From an uncultured Muribaculaceae bacterium (GTDB lineage Bacteria; Bacteroidota; Bacteroidia; Bacteroidales; Muribaculaceae): DNA of 64,000 nt. The stretch lies in the NCBI GenBank assembly GCA_944321705.1, contig CALUMG010000003.1, positions 124,001 through 188,000 of the forward strand, written 5' to 3'. The notes under the pieces are model-generated. The model worked only from the letters and a program-made list of their open reading frames with translations, was not told the origin of the DNA and made no database searches. Shown here in pieces: positions 32,476 through 43,047 of this stretch. Each line of letters opens with the position of its first letter. Position 1 is the first letter of the stretch. The position numbers and the translations under genes were made by a program.

Positions 32476-32573
32476 ACAATTTTACAAGACATAACCCAAT
32501 CATGCCGGCAATAAAAGGACAAAATCAATGTGTGCGTGCACCCGTCCCCGGCTAATGCCATTGCACAGGCTCA

Positions 32574-34718
32574 TCAATGCACAAGAAATATCATCTCTTG
32601 CCCCTTTGTAATGTCAATGGCATTTCGCCTGATGACTTTTCGTTTGTCAACTCCCGAATTTACGATATAAGCCATTCCGCAATCTTCGATGTTGTCAACG
32701 GCAAGCATGTTGCTCTGCACGAACGGAACATACAAGAACACCTTGCCACCATCCTTCCCGGCTTCTTCCATAAGTTGCTTGAAACGCACATGAGACAATG
32801 CTTCCACGGCGGCACCTCCCGAAAATCCGGCATAGGCGACACCTTCTCCTTGCTTTTGCATCTTCAATTCATTGCCTGCGAAATATGAATTCAGGCTATC
32901 ATCGGCACACTCTTGCGAGAAATCGAGAATGACTACCTTTTCGCCACATGCCACCAGCTTCTCGGCAAGTCCTTTTGCCTCGCTCTTCGCATGTTCGGCA
33001 CATTCTTGCGTGCCGGTATGCAAAAACGCCCAGTTGCGCTTCCCTGATGCACGAATCAACGCGATGCACGAATCGGGAGATTCCACTGTGACATAATTCT
33101 TGTTTTTCTTTATCACGTCGGGCATGTCCCATTCTCGCTCGACAAGGTCCTTGCGTAGCAACCGGTAAAGGACATATGCAAACGGCATCAAGAGCGACAT
33201 GACGAATGCCAATCCCACAATGATGTAGGCAGTCATCTTCGACGGCTCGGTCGAATCGCTATAAGCCTTGTCGATTATTGAACCTGTCATGGTACCCGAC
33301 ATTTGCTGCAACATGTAATCACCTTTCTTCCCGAGCAGATACAAGTACAGGCTGTTTTTCATTTCATTGTCACGCATCAAATTCAGATATTGGCGTTCCA
33401 ATTTTGGAGCATCGCCAAGACGAGCCATGAATTTGTCGTTTTGGCCTTCAAGAGTGGCAAGGCTTGCGTTGCTGTTTTCCTTGAAACGTTGCACGCTTTC
33501 GACCACCACGCCACGCATGGCATCAATGTTTTCCGACAATTCCTGCAATGTCGCATTGTCGGGCTTGGCCGAGCGTTCCAATCTCATTTTTTTAAGTATC
33601 AATTCGTTATACTGCGACACAACTTCATTGCCCGAATCGCCTCCGTTGCCGAAAGATGGTACCAGTGAATATTTATTTTCTTCTTTTGCAAGGAATTCAA
33701 GCATCAAGTCGCACATCATCACTTGAGCCTTTGCTTGAAGCATCAGTTCGTTCAACCTTCCCGACGATTCGAGAATCATGGCAAGCTCCGAAGGAATGTC
33801 CGACAATTTGTTTTCCGTTTTGAACTGTTCAAGTTCCGACTCCGACTGTGACAAGCTTTTATACATTTCGTCGAGCTGCCCGTCGATGAAGTCCATCTCT
33901 TCTCCTGCCCGCGAATTTTTTCCCGATAGCCTGAATTCATTGTACTCGGCCATCAACGTGTTTAGTATATCCTTGCCTCTTTCAAGGTTGGCATCAGAAT
34001 ATGTCAACACTATTCCATCCGACAGTTGGTCGTATGTATCCACCAGCAACACCTCAACCATATCCTCGGCGACAGTCTCGTTTCCTTTCACATACACGTT
34101 AAGCGACATTTCCTCTCCCTTGACGTAGTTTTCGGAAGCAAGCACCATAAATCGGCCATACTCCGTGTCAACGGCAGCCGGGAGCTGCAAGCCTTCCTTG
34201 TCAAAATAGGTCTTGGTGAAGCCTTTCACCACCTTTATGTCGGCACTTCCATTTTCATTCAATTTTATCTTGAATTGTAATGTTGTGCGAGCCGTGTCAA
34301 AATAATGCTCGTCGGTAACTACCAATACAGGTGTGTCCTTGTATAATGTCTTCTTCCTCAAGAACCCCTCTTTCAAGAAATATTCGCGGTTCAATCCGAG
34401 TTTTTTTATGGTATTGACCAACACGGCATGAGACTTGGCCACAAACAATTCATTGTCGACCGAAGAGCCACCGAATCCGCCAAACGCGAATGTCCTTGCC
34501 ATGCTTCCCAGCATCCCGGCGGCCATGCTTCCGGCACCGCCCTCTTCGCTTTCTATCAACATGGACGAATATAAGTCATACTTTGGCTCCCGTGTTGATG
34601 CAAAGAACACGCCGACAGCCATGACAATCACGAATGTCGCCACAAACAGCCACTTGTTCCTTTTTATGGAATTTATGTATCTTCGCAAGTCTATCGTATC
34701 ATCGTTAATATTGGCCAT
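32574..34718 (-). CDS. Polysaccharide chain-length (Wzz/Wzc-like) protein with degenerate kinase domain
   Basis: 714 residues. Wzz domain: residues 1-~45 with the first helix KWLFVATFVIVMAVGVFF, a periplasmic part with a long coiled coil (about 255-470), and a second helix near 500 (AYIIVGLAFVMSLLMPFAY). The C-terminal ~170 residues have the layout of a BY-kinase (AEKLVACGEKVVILDFSQ in the Walker A' place, FLYVPFVQSNMLAVDNIED near the Walker B side), but the P-loop is lost: where GxxxxGK[ST] is expected there is GTQECAEHAKSEA. It therefore probably sets chain length without kinase activity. It overlaps the polymerase gene by 14 bases. Confidence 0.85.
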   Translation of the reverse strand: MANINDDTIDLRRYINSIKRNKWLFVATFVIVMAVGVFFASTREPKYDLYSSMLIESEEGGAGSMAAGMLGSMARTFAFGGFGGSSVDNELFVAKSHAVLVNTIKKLGLNREYFLKEGFLRKKTLYKDTPVLVVTDEHYFDTARTTLQFKIKLNENGSADIKVVKGFTKTYFDKEGLQLPAAVDTEYGRFMVLASENYVKGEEMSLNVYVKGNETVAEDMVEVLLVDTYDQLSDGIVLTYSDANLERGKDILNTLMAEYNEFRLSGKNSRAGEEMDFIDGQLDEMYKSLSQSESELEQFKTENKLSDIPSELAMILESSGRLNELMLQAKAQVMMCDLMLEFLAKEENKYSLVPSFGNGGDSGNEVVSQYNELILKKMRLERSAKPDNATLQELSENIDAMRGVVVESVQRFKENSNASLATLEGQNDKFMARLGDAPKLERQYLNLMRDNEMKNSLYLYLLGKKGDYMLQQMSGTMTGSIIDKAYSDSTEPSKMTAYIIVGLAFVMSLLMPFAYVLYRLLRKDLVEREWDMPDVIKKNKNYVTVESPDSCIALIRASGKRNWAFLHTGTQECAEHAKSEAKGLAEKLVACGEKVVILDFSQECADDSLNSYFAGNELKMQKQGEGVAYAGFSGGAAVEALSHVRFKQLMEEAGKDGGKVFLYVPFVQSNMLAVDNIEDCGMAYIVNSGVDKRKVIRRNAIDITKGQEMIFLVH

Positions 34719-35973
34719 ATCTTTTATCTGTTAAAGGGTTAGTCATTAATATTTTCTTCTTCTTTTCTTTGTCTATTGTCCTGTATTTGGATATTATCAT
34801 TCCTAAAAGCATCAGGGGCAGCAAGCCGCCAAACTTGATAATCATTGAACCCGACGTAGATTCTATCATAGCGAATGCGATGATGATGATACCTATTGAA
34901 AATTCAAGAACCCCACCTTCGTGAAGCTTGAGCCTAAGTTTGCCGTAAATCCATTTCCAGTAATAAATGAACAGGACGATGCCTATAATTCCAAATTGCG
35001 CAAATTGCGCAAAAAAAGCATCGTTTATGAAATCGGGCATAGCTGGCGACAGTCCGTACACCACGTCGATACCATACTGATGATAGAGGTCGGAATAATG
35101 CACATGAGGCGACGAAGAGTGAGTCGCGAAAGAAGCAAGTCCCGACCCGAGCAAAGGATAATCCAAAAGGATAAAAAACATCGTCATGTACAACACCGGG
35201 CGTGCGTAGGTTTCCATAGCCTCGGGGTCATAAACGCCAGCAGTACCTGTTATATAATAATATTCTATCTTTTGCCATGCCGCCAACACCACAGCTCCCA
35301 TCAAAGCCACGATAAGCAGCACGCCCTTGAAATTGAAACTTTTAAACAGTCCCGGCTTGTACAGGAACAACATGAAGTAAATTATTACATATTCGCCATA
35401 GAATTTCGACCGCGTGCTGGTAAGTCCGACTGTCAATATGGCAAGCGCCGTGAACAAGTCCTTGCGCGACACCATGCCGTCATCGTCGATGCTGCAATAA
35501 AGATACACCAAGAATGAGGTGAAACACACCACGCCGGCATTCAAGACATGCACAAGAACATCTTCAAACACTCCACATGCAAAAGCCATCAACACTATTC
35601 CGGCGTTTACAATACACACCTTTTTCATCGCGTTCTTCAGCCTCGGAGAAAATTGCGGAGCTATGGCATAAGACACCAGCAACGGCAGATAGGCCTTTTG
35701 CTGCAATATGAAGTCATTAAAAGCCGCCATCTTGGTGTTGAAATCCCTGAAAGCGATAGTAAACAGGAAATATGCGAAAAATATCAACGCCACGACATAT
35801 ATCGGCTTGTAGCGCGTGAAATTCCGATTTATTACTATGTCCAGAAACATCACCACAAGCATTACCAAGACAACCAGTTCGTCGGCATATCCCAGAAATG
35901 GATGCACCCCCGGAATCTGCAACAACAATGTGACAAAGAACAATGCGCAATATGTCTTGTTTATGCTCAGCAT
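34705..35973 (-). CDS. O-antigen polymerase-like (Wzy-type) membrane protein
   Basis: 422 residues with about ten to twelve membrane helices (ALFFVTLLLQIPGV, ELVVLVMLVVMFLDIVI, YVVALIFFAYFLFTIAF, VLLIVALMGAVVLAAW, GIIGIVLFIYYWKWIYG and others) and one large periplasmic loop near residues 245-330 containing ETYARPVLYM and LLGSGLASFATHSSSPHVHYSDLY. The topology and the GSGLASF motif fit the Wzy/WaaL family. It would link polysaccharide repeat units at the periplasmic face. Sequence in this family is poorly conserved, so the call rests on topology and on lying between the Wza-, Wzz- and Wzx-like genes. Confidence 0.8.
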   Translation of the reverse strand: MLSINKTYCALFFVTLLLQIPGVHPFLGYADELVVLVMLVVMFLDIVINRNFTRYKPIYVVALIFFAYFLFTIAFRDFNTKMAAFNDFILQQKAYLPLLVSYAIAPQFSPRLKNAMKKVCIVNAGIVLMAFACGVFEDVLVHVLNAGVVCFTSFLVYLYCSIDDDGMVSRKDLFTALAILTVGLTSTRSKFYGEYVIIYFMLFLYKPGLFKSFNFKGVLLIVALMGAVVLAAWQKIEYYYITGTAGVYDPEAMETYARPVLYMTMFFILLDYPLLGSGLASFATHSSSPHVHYSDLYHQYGIDVVYGLSPAMPDFINDAFFAQFAQFGIIGIVLFIYYWKWIYGKLRLKLHEGGVLEFSIGIIIIAFAMIESTSGSMIIKFGGLLPLMLLGMIISKYRTIDKEKKKKILMTNPLTDKRYGQY

Positions 35974-35980
35974 GCCAGCG

Positions 35981-36787
35981 TCATTTCACCGCAAGAGCAA
36001 TAACCAACGAAGCAATCACCGAAATGGTGCTGACCACCACCGAAGCCACCTGCACTTTATATGACTTGTTCTGGTCGTACTCGGCATTAGACTTGCGTAT
36101 GTCGTTAGGCTCGACATATATCACGTCATTCTGTTGCAAATAGAAATATGGCGATTTAAGTATCTCCGCACTGCCCAAATCAAGACGATGGTAGGTGCGG
36201 TTGCCATCGACTTCGCGTATCAGCAACACATTGTCGCGACGACCGTATTGCGACAAGTCGCCTGCATCGCTTATTGCATCGAGAATCGAATACCGCTCCG
36301 TGCTGACGCTTTTTGCCCCGGGGTTGTTCACCTCGCCAAGCACGTTCACGCGATATCTGGGCATTTGGACTCTCACGTATGGGTTCTTCACATCCTTTGA
36401 AATCTTTTCCACAAGCATGTCGCTTATTTCGCTAGTGGTCATGCCTTCGACCTTTAATTTTCCAAGGACAGGAAAACTAATATATCCGTCGGCATCTACG
36501 ATGTAACTCATTAGCTTCGCTTGCGGAGTCGCTTCAGTGTCTCCTTTCCGGGAATAGTCCACTTGCGGCAAATTATATTGCACCGTGGCTTCCGGGACTT
36601 CGGAAGTGACAGTTATCAACAATTCATCTCCTTTTATCACTTTGACGGCATAGTCCTTGTATTTACTTTCAAGAAGCTCAGGATTGCTATCTATATCCTT
36701 GAAATACACAAGCTCGCGCCCCGATTTGCATCCTGTCGACATGAAACATGCAAATATGAACGACAGCAATAATAATTTTACCTTCAT
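35981..36787 (-). CDS. Polysaccharide export lipoprotein (Wza-like)
   Basis: 268 residues. Lipoprotein signal with lipobox STGC (Cys about residue 20), then the poly-export domain (VYFKDIDSNPELLESKYKDY, VIKGDELLITVTSEVPEA, VDADGYISFPVLGKLKVEG), an SLBB fold (VNVLGEVNNPGAKSV, TILDAISDAGDLS as YSILDAISDAGDLSQYG, FYLQQNDVIYVEP) and a C-terminal hydrophobic helix (VSTISVIASLVIALAVK). It forms the periplasm-to-outer-membrane export channel for the polysaccharide made by this cluster. Only eight bases separate it from the polymerase gene. Confidence 0.93.
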   Translation of the reverse strand: MKVKLLLLSFIFACFMSTGCKSGRELVYFKDIDSNPELLESKYKDYAVKVIKGDELLITVTSEVPEATVQYNLPQVDYSRKGDTEATPQAKLMSYIVDADGYISFPVLGKLKVEGMTTSEISDMLVEKISKDVKNPYVRVQMPRYRVNVLGEVNNPGAKSVSTERYSILDAISDAGDLSQYGRRDNVLLIREVDGNRTYHRLDLGSAEILKSPYFYLQQNDVIYVEPNDIRKSNAEYDQNKSYKVQVASVVVSTISVIASLVIALAVK

Positions 36788-36837
36788 TACAAATTGAAAT
36801 TTTCTATTATTTTAATAACGACTCAATTCCGTTTTTA

Positions 36838-38280
36838 TTATGAATCTGCCACTTTTTTTGCCATTCCTGTTTTTTCAAGGATAAACCGCTTCAGGTTCTC
36901 GGGAATTATCAACACCAACAATGCCACAACCACCAGCAAGTAAACACCCGACAAGTACAGGTTGTCAACCATCTGAAATACGAAACAGCTCACGACAAGC
37001 AACAAAACGCTCAACGTCGAATTCTTGTTGAACGATACATGGAACATTTTGCGCGTATCATACACCCTGTAAAGCAACAATATGGCGTAAGCAACTATCA
37101 TGGAAACGATTATTCCGTAAATGCCAAACGGGTTAACTAATGCAAAATTAAGGGCGACGTTGACTCCGGCTGCCGCCATGAGTCCAGGCAACACTTTTGC
37201 AGTCTTCTTAGTACACTGATAGCCTAACTCGTAGAACATGCAAAAGGCGTTCAACCCTTTTGCCACGAATATCAAGAACAAGTATTGCACGCTCTCATAA
37301 TAGGCATCATCCACAAGCCAGCCGTAATTCAGCTTGAGGCCGTATGAAATGACGATTATCAGTGATGCAACCACATAGGCAAACCCGTTGAAGATTCCCG
37401 TAAAGAACTTGTCGCGATCGTTGCTCGAATATTGCCTCAACGCCGTCTCTTGCCATGCTTGATAAAAAATATACACAAGTGTTTCAAGTATCGCCACAAA
37501 TTTGTTTATGACACTGAACAATCCATTGTCTTCAAGCCCGAGGCAGGCTTGGATTACAAATCGGTTGCTCGAACTTATGACCCACATCAGCAACGTCGCC
37601 GGAATCAGTGGCAGGCCATATCTCAACAGGCTCTTGATTCTGTTCTTGTTCAATTCGAGCTTGAAGGAAATATATTTCCTGAACACATGAAGCCGCAACT
37701 CCATGTAACCGATGGCCAAAACTCTCGCTAAGATGTTGGAATAAAATATGCCCGGAACGCCCATGTCAAGTATCATGACAAACAGGATGCCGAACAAGCA
37801 TATCATGAACGACGTTATTATGCCTGTCGAGACAAATGTCTTGGTGTGCCCCAACCCCCTGACCACTTGGATGGCGACATCGTAGAACGACATCGATATT
37901 GCAAGCAATATCACGAGCATGGCATATTTTATCGGCATGAAGAAACTCACTATGCCTCCAACGATGATAAAAAACAGGCTGCTGCCACTCATGAGACGGC
38001 ACGCTATGCTCGAAATCTGCCTTCGTTCATCGTCGTTCTCGGCATCCACGAGAAAACGAAAGACACTGTCCCTGAACTGGAGCATTATGAATGGCATGAG
38101 GAAAGTTATTACCATGAAACATATATCATAGTAACCATACTCTTCGGGCGAAATGAAATAGGTATAGAAAGGCATGAGCAGGAAAGTCACCAACTTGCTG
38201 CCCAAGTTACCTATGGCATATATGCCTATGTCATTTACAAATTTATTTCCTCTGGATTTGTTGCCGGGATTATTAGACAT
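36838..38280 (-). CDS. Oligosaccharide flippase (Wzx-like)
   Basis: 480 residues from MSNNPGNKSRGNKFVND (three codons longer from an upstream ATG). About 12-14 helices in the MATE/MVF-like arrangement: GIYAIGNLGSKLVTFLLMPF, YYDICFMVITFLMPFIM, AMLVILLAISMSFYDVAI, YGLPLIPATLLMWVISSSNRF, and paired C-terminal helices to LLVVVALLVLIIPENL. The opening G-N-x-G-S-K and E-Y-G-x-x-D motifs are typical of polysaccharide flippases. It moves the undecaprenyl-linked repeat unit across the inner membrane. First gene of the minus-strand cluster; no exact promoter element was found in the 134 bases before it. Confidence 0.9.
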   Translation of the reverse strand: MSNNPGNKSRGNKFVNDIGIYAIGNLGSKLVTFLLMPFYTYFISPEEYGYYDICFMVITFLMPFIMLQFRDSVFRFLVDAENDDERRQISSIACRLMSGSSLFFIIVGGIVSFFMPIKYAMLVILLAISMSFYDVAIQVVRGLGHTKTFVSTGIITSFMICLFGILFVMILDMGVPGIFYSNILARVLAIGYMELRLHVFRKYISFKLELNKNRIKSLLRYGLPLIPATLLMWVISSSNRFVIQACLGLEDNGLFSVINKFVAILETLVYIFYQAWQETALRQYSSNDRDKFFTGIFNGFAYVVASLIIVISYGLKLNYGWLVDDAYYESVQYLFLIFVAKGLNAFCMFYELGYQCTKKTAKVLPGLMAAAGVNVALNFALVNPFGIYGIIVSMIVAYAILLLYRVYDTRKMFHVSFNKNSTLSVLLLVVSCFVFQMVDNLYLSGVYLLVVVALLVLIIPENLKRFILEKTGMAKKVADS

Positions 38281-38414
38281 AAAAGCCAAGCATCTTACAG
38301 TTCATCAAACTATGAGTGCACCATGCACGCGACGAAGCACGTTAGCATAATGCAACATGCGCACACACATAAGTCTGCCATCAGCAAGTGTTGTCCTGTG
38401 CGCATTATTCCTTG

Positions 38415-39467
38415 TCAATCTATCACGAGCATCGCGTCGCCATAAGCCCCAAAACGGTACTTTTCTTCCACGGCAACGTCATAGGCATGCATCACTTTTT
38501 CGTAATCGCCAAACGCGGCAACCATCATCAACATTACCGAATAAGGCAAATGGAAATTACTTACCAAAGCATTGCATACCGTGAAATCGTATGGAGGGAA
38601 AATAAACTTGTTGGTCCATCCGGAGAACGACTTGATGTGCCCGTTCATGCCTACTGTGCTTTCTATTGCACGCAATGTTGATGTTCCTATCGAGCAGATG
38701 CGGCGTTCTTCGTCTTTTGCCTTGTTAACAAGAGTCACGAGTTCTTCGTTCACTTCCATTTGCTCCGAATCCATGCGATGCTTGGTCAAGTCTTCTACAT
38801 CTATCTCCCTGTAATTGCCTAATCCTGAATGCAAGGTAAGGAATCCGGCATCAACACCTTTTATTTCCATGCGTTTCATCAATTCACGGCTAAAATGCAA
38901 CCCTGCCGCAGGAGCCACCACGGCTCCTTCATTTTTGGCAAATATGCATTGGTAGCGTTCGGCATCTTCAGGTGTCGGTTGACGTTTTATGTATTCAGGC
39001 AGCGGAGTTTCTCCCAGCGCATATAAATTAGCCTTGAATTCATCATGAGGACCGTCATAAAGGAAACGCAACGTGCGTCCGCGTGATGTGGTGTTGTCAA
39101 TGACCTCGGCAACCATTGAATCGTCAAGGCCAAAATACAACTTGTTGCCTATGCGTATCTTTCTTGCCGGCTCCACAAGCACGTCCCACAATTTATGCTC
39201 TTCGTTTAGTTCGCGTAACAAAAAGACTTCAATTTTGGCTCCCGTCTTTTCCTTATTTCCGAAAAGCCTTGCAGGGAACACCTTCGTGTCGTTGAATACA
39301 AACACATCACCACTGTCAAAATAATCCAAGATTTCTTTGAAAACCTTGTGTTCTATTTCGCCCGTCGTGCGGTGCAGCACCATCAAACGCGATTCATCAC
39401 GCACAGCCGCCGGTTCGGTTGCTATCAACTCTTCCGGCAATTTGAACTTAAACTCAGATAATTTCAT
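38415..39467 (-). CDS. queA: S-adenosylmethionine:tRNA ribosyltransferase-isomerase
   Basis: Builds epoxyqueuosine at tRNA position 34 from preQ1 using the ribosyl part of SAM. 350 residues, starting [19 protein letters not shown], with [21 protein letters not shown]-like [38 protein letters not shown], the C-terminal [14 protein letters not shown] and [14 protein letters not shown]. All family blocks are present. It follows truB by 42 bases and is the last gene of the ftsX-DUF3098-uppP-truB-queA set. Confidence 0.97.
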   Translation of the reverse strand: MKLSEFKFKLPEELIATEPAAVRDESRLMVLHRTTGEIEHKVFKEILDYFDSGDVFVFNDTKVFPARLFGNKEKTGAKIEVFLLRELNEEHKLWDVLVEPARKIRIGNKLYFGLDDSMVAEVIDNTTSRGRTLRFLYDGPHDEFKANLYALGETPLPEYIKRQPTPEDAERYQCIFAKNEGAVVAPAAGLHFSRELMKRMEIKGVDAGFLTLHSGLGNYREIDVEDLTKHRMDSEQMEVNEELVTLVNKAKDEERRICSIGTSTLRAIESTVGMNGHIKSFSGWTNKFIFPPYDFTVCNALVSNFHLPYSVMLMMVAAFGDYEKVMHAYDVAVEEKYRFGAYGDAMLVID

Positions 39468-39509
39468 ATAGCTTTGTTCTTAATATTCCCAATGACATTA
39501 AAATATTCT

Positions 39510-40325
39510 TTACGACACCAATGACTCCAAATCGTCGCCATTGGAGGCTTTCTTGCTTTCATTTTTTTCCAATGATGCTTCGACATCGGGCATCACCATG
39601 TCGGCGCAATCAAGATAAGACATCAAAGAATCGACCGTGAAGCAGTTGTCAACATTGTAATTTCCCACTCTCGTGCGACGCAAGGCAACAAGATGCGCGC
39701 CACTTTTCAATGCTGCCCCTATGTCGCGAGCGAGGGCCCTTATGTAAGTTCCCTTGCTGCACACCACGCGCACCGTGATATAGGGCAAATTAAAATCCAA
39801 GAGTTCAATCTCGTCAATTACAAGTTGTTTTGCCTTCAACTCCACTTCTTGGCCCTTCCTTGCCATCTTATAGGCGCGACGACCATCTATCTTGCACGCC
39901 GAGAAAACCGGCGGCACTTGCTCTATACAGCCCGTGAACTGCTCTTTCAATACAGTTTCTACTTCGGCACGAGTCACATGTTCCCACGGATATTCGGCAT
40001 CAACCTCCGTTTCCAAATCAAAACTCGGTGTCGTGGCACCAAGCTTTAACGTAGCCACATATTCTTTTTCATGTGCCTGAAGCTCGTCGATTCTTTTAGT
40101 GGCACGACCGGTACACACTATCAACACCCCCGTCGCCAGCGGGTCGAGCGTGCCGGCATGACCTACTTTTATCTTTTTCACCCCAAGGTTGTGCGCCAGT
40201 TTCGCTCTAACACGTTTCACCACGTCGAACGAAGTCCATTTCAATGGCTTGTCAACGGCAAACACTTCCCCGTTTATAGGGTCGAGTATCCTGTCTAATG
40301 TCAATTCTTCTTGAAATTCCATCAT
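39510..40325 (-). CDS. truB: tRNA pseudouridine(55) synthase
   Basis: Makes pseudouridine-55 in the T loop of tRNAs. 271 residues, with [33 protein letters not shown] (catalytic Asp in the GTLDP block), [14 protein letters not shown]-like [35 protein letters not shown] and [17 protein letters not shown]. The Glu/Lys/Ser-rich tail lacks a large PUA domain. The ATG overlaps the uppP stop codon as ATGA, so the two are translationally coupled. Confidence 0.97.
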   Translation of the reverse strand: MMEFQEELTLDRILDPINGEVFAVDKPLKWTSFDVVKRVRAKLAHNLGVKKIKVGHAGTLDPLATGVLIVCTGRATKRIDELQAHEKEYVATLKLGATTPSFDLETEVDAEYPWEHVTRAEVETVLKEQFTGCIEQVPPVFSACKIDGRRAYKMARKGQEVELKAKQLVIDEIELLDFNLPYITVRVVCSKGTYIRALARDIGAALKSGAHLVALRRTRVGNYNVDNCFTVDSLMSYLDCADMVMPDVEASLEKNESKKASNGDDLESLVS

Positions 40326-41167
40326 GCCATTTCAAGACTCATGCCGCAAAGCAGCATTATGATAATTGCTCCTCCCACGATGATGCGGTAATATCCAAAC
40401 AATTTGAACCCGTATCTGGTCAAGTAGCTTATAAAGAACTTGATGGCAAGTATTGCAACGATGAATGCCACTACCATTCCAACGACAAGCACAGTCAGGT
40501 TGTCGGCCAGCAATTGGCTTGAAGCAGGATCGGTCAACAGTCCCCACAACTTGTAGACCGATGCGGCAAACATTGTAGGCACGGCAAGGAAGAACGAGAA
40601 CTCGGCGGCATCTTTCCTTGAAAGGCCTTGTTGCATACCTCCCACTATCGTCGCCATCGAGCGAGAAACGCCGGGAATCATCGATATGCATTGGTAGAAA
40701 CCTATGGCAACAGACCTGCGCTCGGTCATTTCAGTCTTTTTCCCTTCATTCTTGTTGAACCACTTGTCAACAAAAAGCATCAAGACGCCTCCTGCAACAA
40801 GCATGATGGCTACAACCGTCACATTTTCGAGCAAACTGTCGATGATGTCGCTAAGCAACAATCCCAACGCGGCTGCCGGAAGGAATGCTAAAAACAATTT
40901 CCAATAAAAATCATATCTTATTAAAAAGGCTTCCAATCCTTTCTTACCGGCAGGAACCGGGTTCAAGCGGAAAAAACGTTTCCAGTAAAGGCATACTACC
41001 GACAAAATGGCACCAAACTGGATTATTATTGTAAATGCTTTAACAAAAGCGTCCGACTCCACACCCAAAATTTCCTGCGTTATTATCATGTGTCCTGTGG
41101 AAGAAACAGGCAGGAATTCAGTCAAGCCCTCTACAATGGCAATGATAATCGATTGAAAAATATCCAT
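40322..41167 (-). CDS. uppP: Undecaprenyl-diphosphatase
   Basis: Recycles undecaprenyl diphosphate to the monophosphate carrier needed for peptidoglycan and polysaccharide synthesis. 281 residues, an eight-helix inner-membrane protein with both BacA signatures: [17 protein letters not shown] near the N-terminus (catalytic Glu and Ser) and [16 protein letters not shown] near residue 165 (catalytic Arg). An insertion of charged residues ([18 protein letters not shown]) precedes the second motif. It is co-transcribed with truB. Confidence 0.97.
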   Translation of the reverse strand: MDIFQSIIIAIVEGLTEFLPVSSTGHMIITQEILGVESDAFVKAFTIIIQFGAILSVVCLYWKRFFRLNPVPAGKKGLEAFLIRYDFYWKLFLAFLPAAALGLLLSDIIDSLLENVTVVAIMLVAGGVLMLFVDKWFNKNEGKKTEMTERRSVAIGFYQCISMIPGVSRSMATIVGGMQQGLSRKDAAEFSFFLAVPTMFAASVYKLWGLLTDPASSQLLADNLTVLVVGMVVAFIVAILAIKFFISYLTRYGFKLFGYYRIIVGGAIIIMLLCGMSLEMA

Positions 41168-41309
41168 ACTTAAATAAAACTACAAAAAATATTAATACAT
41201 TAACTCTTTTTTCTTTCTATGCACAATTCCTCATCCTTGCCCCACACGCCGTGTGGACACCGAGTCGACGACAGCAGGACATAGGCCCATGTGCACTCAT
41301 ATTCCCTTA

Positions 41310-41609
41310 TTACTTGTCGTGTTTTTTCTTTTTATATATGATGGCAATTGCCATTGCAACAAAACCCACAAAAGCCATAGTCGGGCCAACGACTATGCGC
41401 CTCGTGCTGAAAATATCATAATTAAACGTCTCTCCGCTGTTTTGACTTCCAAGCATCAACAAAAATCCGACGACAATCAACAATCCGCTTATAGCCATCA
41501 ATATAAAATTGACTTTGGCAAGCGGGAATTCGCTGTATTGTATTTTATCCGACTCTTTAATGTCATCGGCGTTAAAGCCTTGACGTTTTTTTTGAGAATT
41601 CAATGCCAT
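41310..41609 (-). CDS. DUF3098-like small membrane protein
   Basis: 99 residues: a polar N-terminus (LNSQKKRQGFNADDIKE), a first helix FPLAKVNFILMAISGLLIVV continuing into GFLLMLG, a short loop (FNYDIFSTRRIVVGPT) and a second helix AFVGFVAMAIAIIYK with a basic tail. The STRR-x-x-x-G-P motif and its place between ftsX and uppP match the DUF3098 family of Bacteroidetes. Function unknown, though the constant neighbourhood hints at cell-envelope work. The 142-base gap to uppP has no gene and only a small CCACACG/CGTGTGG palindrome. Confidence 0.85.
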   Translation of the reverse strand: MALNSQKKRQGFNADDIKESDKIQYSEFPLAKVNFILMAISGLLIVVGFLLMLGSQNSGETFNYDIFSTRRIVVGPTMAFVGFVAMAIAIIYKKKKHDK

Positions 41610-41649
41610 ATTGCAAATAAGATTTTTATTCGATTTTTTTATTTTTCAA

Positions 41650-42528
41650 TCACCGCTTGAACAAGTCATCATACCCAAGTTTGATGAACTTGTTGGATGC
41701 AAGAACGGCAGCAATGCCGCACATTAACGCACCAAGCACCACCAATGCCCCAAACACGCACCACACTTCGGCCATAGGAGCCATCATGGCCCACATCGGC
41801 TCCATTCTGTTGATGTAAAACAACCCGGCACTTAATATCGCCATTGCGACAAATGCCGCAATGATGCCGTTAATGATGTTGCTCACTACGATAGGCTTGC
41901 GAATGAATCCCGGAGTTGCGCCTACGAGTTTCATGGTATGTATCAAAAAACGTCTTGAATAGACTGTCAACCTCACAGTATTGTTGATGAGAGCGAACGA
42001 AATCACCATCAACACCACGGCCACGACTCCAAGCACGGCCACAATGTTATTTATGTTACGGTTGATTCTCTCCACTTGGTCTTGATGAATCTGCACCTCG
42101 TCGATTGCCGTGTTGCGAGACAATTGCGATTTTATCATCATCAGGCTGTCGACACTGGCATAATCGGGCTTGACATGCACTTCAAACTCGGCAGTAAGAG
42201 GATTGAATCCAAGCACTTCCATCAAGTCTTCTCCGGTTTCCTGCTGCCAATAATGCAATGCTTCTTCCTTTGAAATGTATTTCACGCTTGCCGTATATGG
42301 AGCTGCGGCAAGTTGCCGCTTCAGTCTCAATATTTCACCATCGCTCGCCGCATCGGTCATCGACACGTCAAATCCGATATTGGCTTTAATTTGCCCTGTA
42401 ACCTCTCGGGCAAACAAGCCGAGAATCGCGCCGACACCCAACAGCAACAACACGAGCGACACGCTCATGATTGACGTTATATTGGCATCGACAAACGATA
42501 TTTTAGATTTTTTCTCAGAAGTATCCAT
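41650..42528 (-). CDS. ftsX: Cell-division ABC transporter permease FtsX
   Basis: 292 residues from MDTSEKKSKISFVDANITS; the open frame starts 38 codons earlier, but that part is not FtsX-like. First helix SIMSVSLVLLLLGVGAILGL, then the extracellular domain (DVSMTDAASDGEILRLKR, YISKEEALHYWQQETGEDL), then three helices (VAVLGVVAVVLMVISFALI, VVSNIINGIIAAFVAMAIL, VWCVFGALVVLGALMCGI). The FtsX motif VYSRRFLIHTMKLVGATPGFIRKP is clear. With FtsE it controls peptidoglycan hydrolases at the septum. ftsE is not in the window. A good promoter lies at 42691-42720. Confidence 0.93.
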   Translation of the reverse strand: MDTSEKKSKISFVDANITSIMSVSLVLLLLGVGAILGLFAREVTGQIKANIGFDVSMTDAASDGEILRLKRQLAAAPYTASVKYISKEEALHYWQQETGEDLMEVLGFNPLTAEFEVHVKPDYASVDSLMMIKSQLSRNTAIDEVQIHQDQVERINRNINNIVAVLGVVAVVLMVISFALINNTVRLTVYSRRFLIHTMKLVGATPGFIRKPIVVSNIINGIIAAFVAMAILSAGLFYINRMEPMWAMMAPMAEVWCVFGALVVLGALMCGIAAVLASNKFIKLGYDDLFKR

Positions 42529-42690
42529 TATCAATAATCCTCTACTCGCTAATGCCGGAGACATCCTTTCAATGCACACTCGCATTCGCAATAACTCCAA
42601 AACATAGCGAAAGCCAAGAGAAATAAAGGGAATCAAGCTCATCCGGCTCTCCCATTTCCAAGACTCGTCCTATATTTTTATAAATATCTG

Positions 42691-42720
42691 CAAAATTACT
42701 ATCCTCACGACCATTTGTCA
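42691..42720 (-). promoter_or_regulatory. Promoter of the ftsX operon
   Basis: The minus strand reads TTG, 20 bases, then TAATTTTG: both a -33-type box and an exact TAnnTTTG. The predicted start is near 42684. The rest of the 405-base gap to 43047 holds a one-mismatch -7 element for the next gene (TATCTTTA at 42989-42996) and no coding region. Confidence 0.6.
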
Positions 42721-43047
42721 ATATTTTTATGATTTATTTTATTTAATAGGTATATTTTTCACGCATTACGCATGTCAACACTGCAAATATGGCACGACAC
42801 ATGACAAAATCTCTCTCATTAGACAGGCGGCACCACCGCGGCCTCCAACTGGCACACTTTTGGATATATACTTTGCTGCAAATCAGGCTCTGCACCGCTC
42901 ATGACGAAAGTCAATAAAGCGAATACCCAGTTTTGCAAAAATTTATACTAATTTGTGTTAATATAAAGTGCGTTTTGCAAATTTAGTGTATCTTTACACC
43001 CATAATCAAGCTAATAGAATATTTAACCACATATAAACTTTAGCATT

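Noticed and set aside
32340-32561. 73-codon minus-strand frame between the chain-length and radical SAM genes
   Set aside because: It crosses the predicted promoter of the radical SAM operon and shows no motif or signal.
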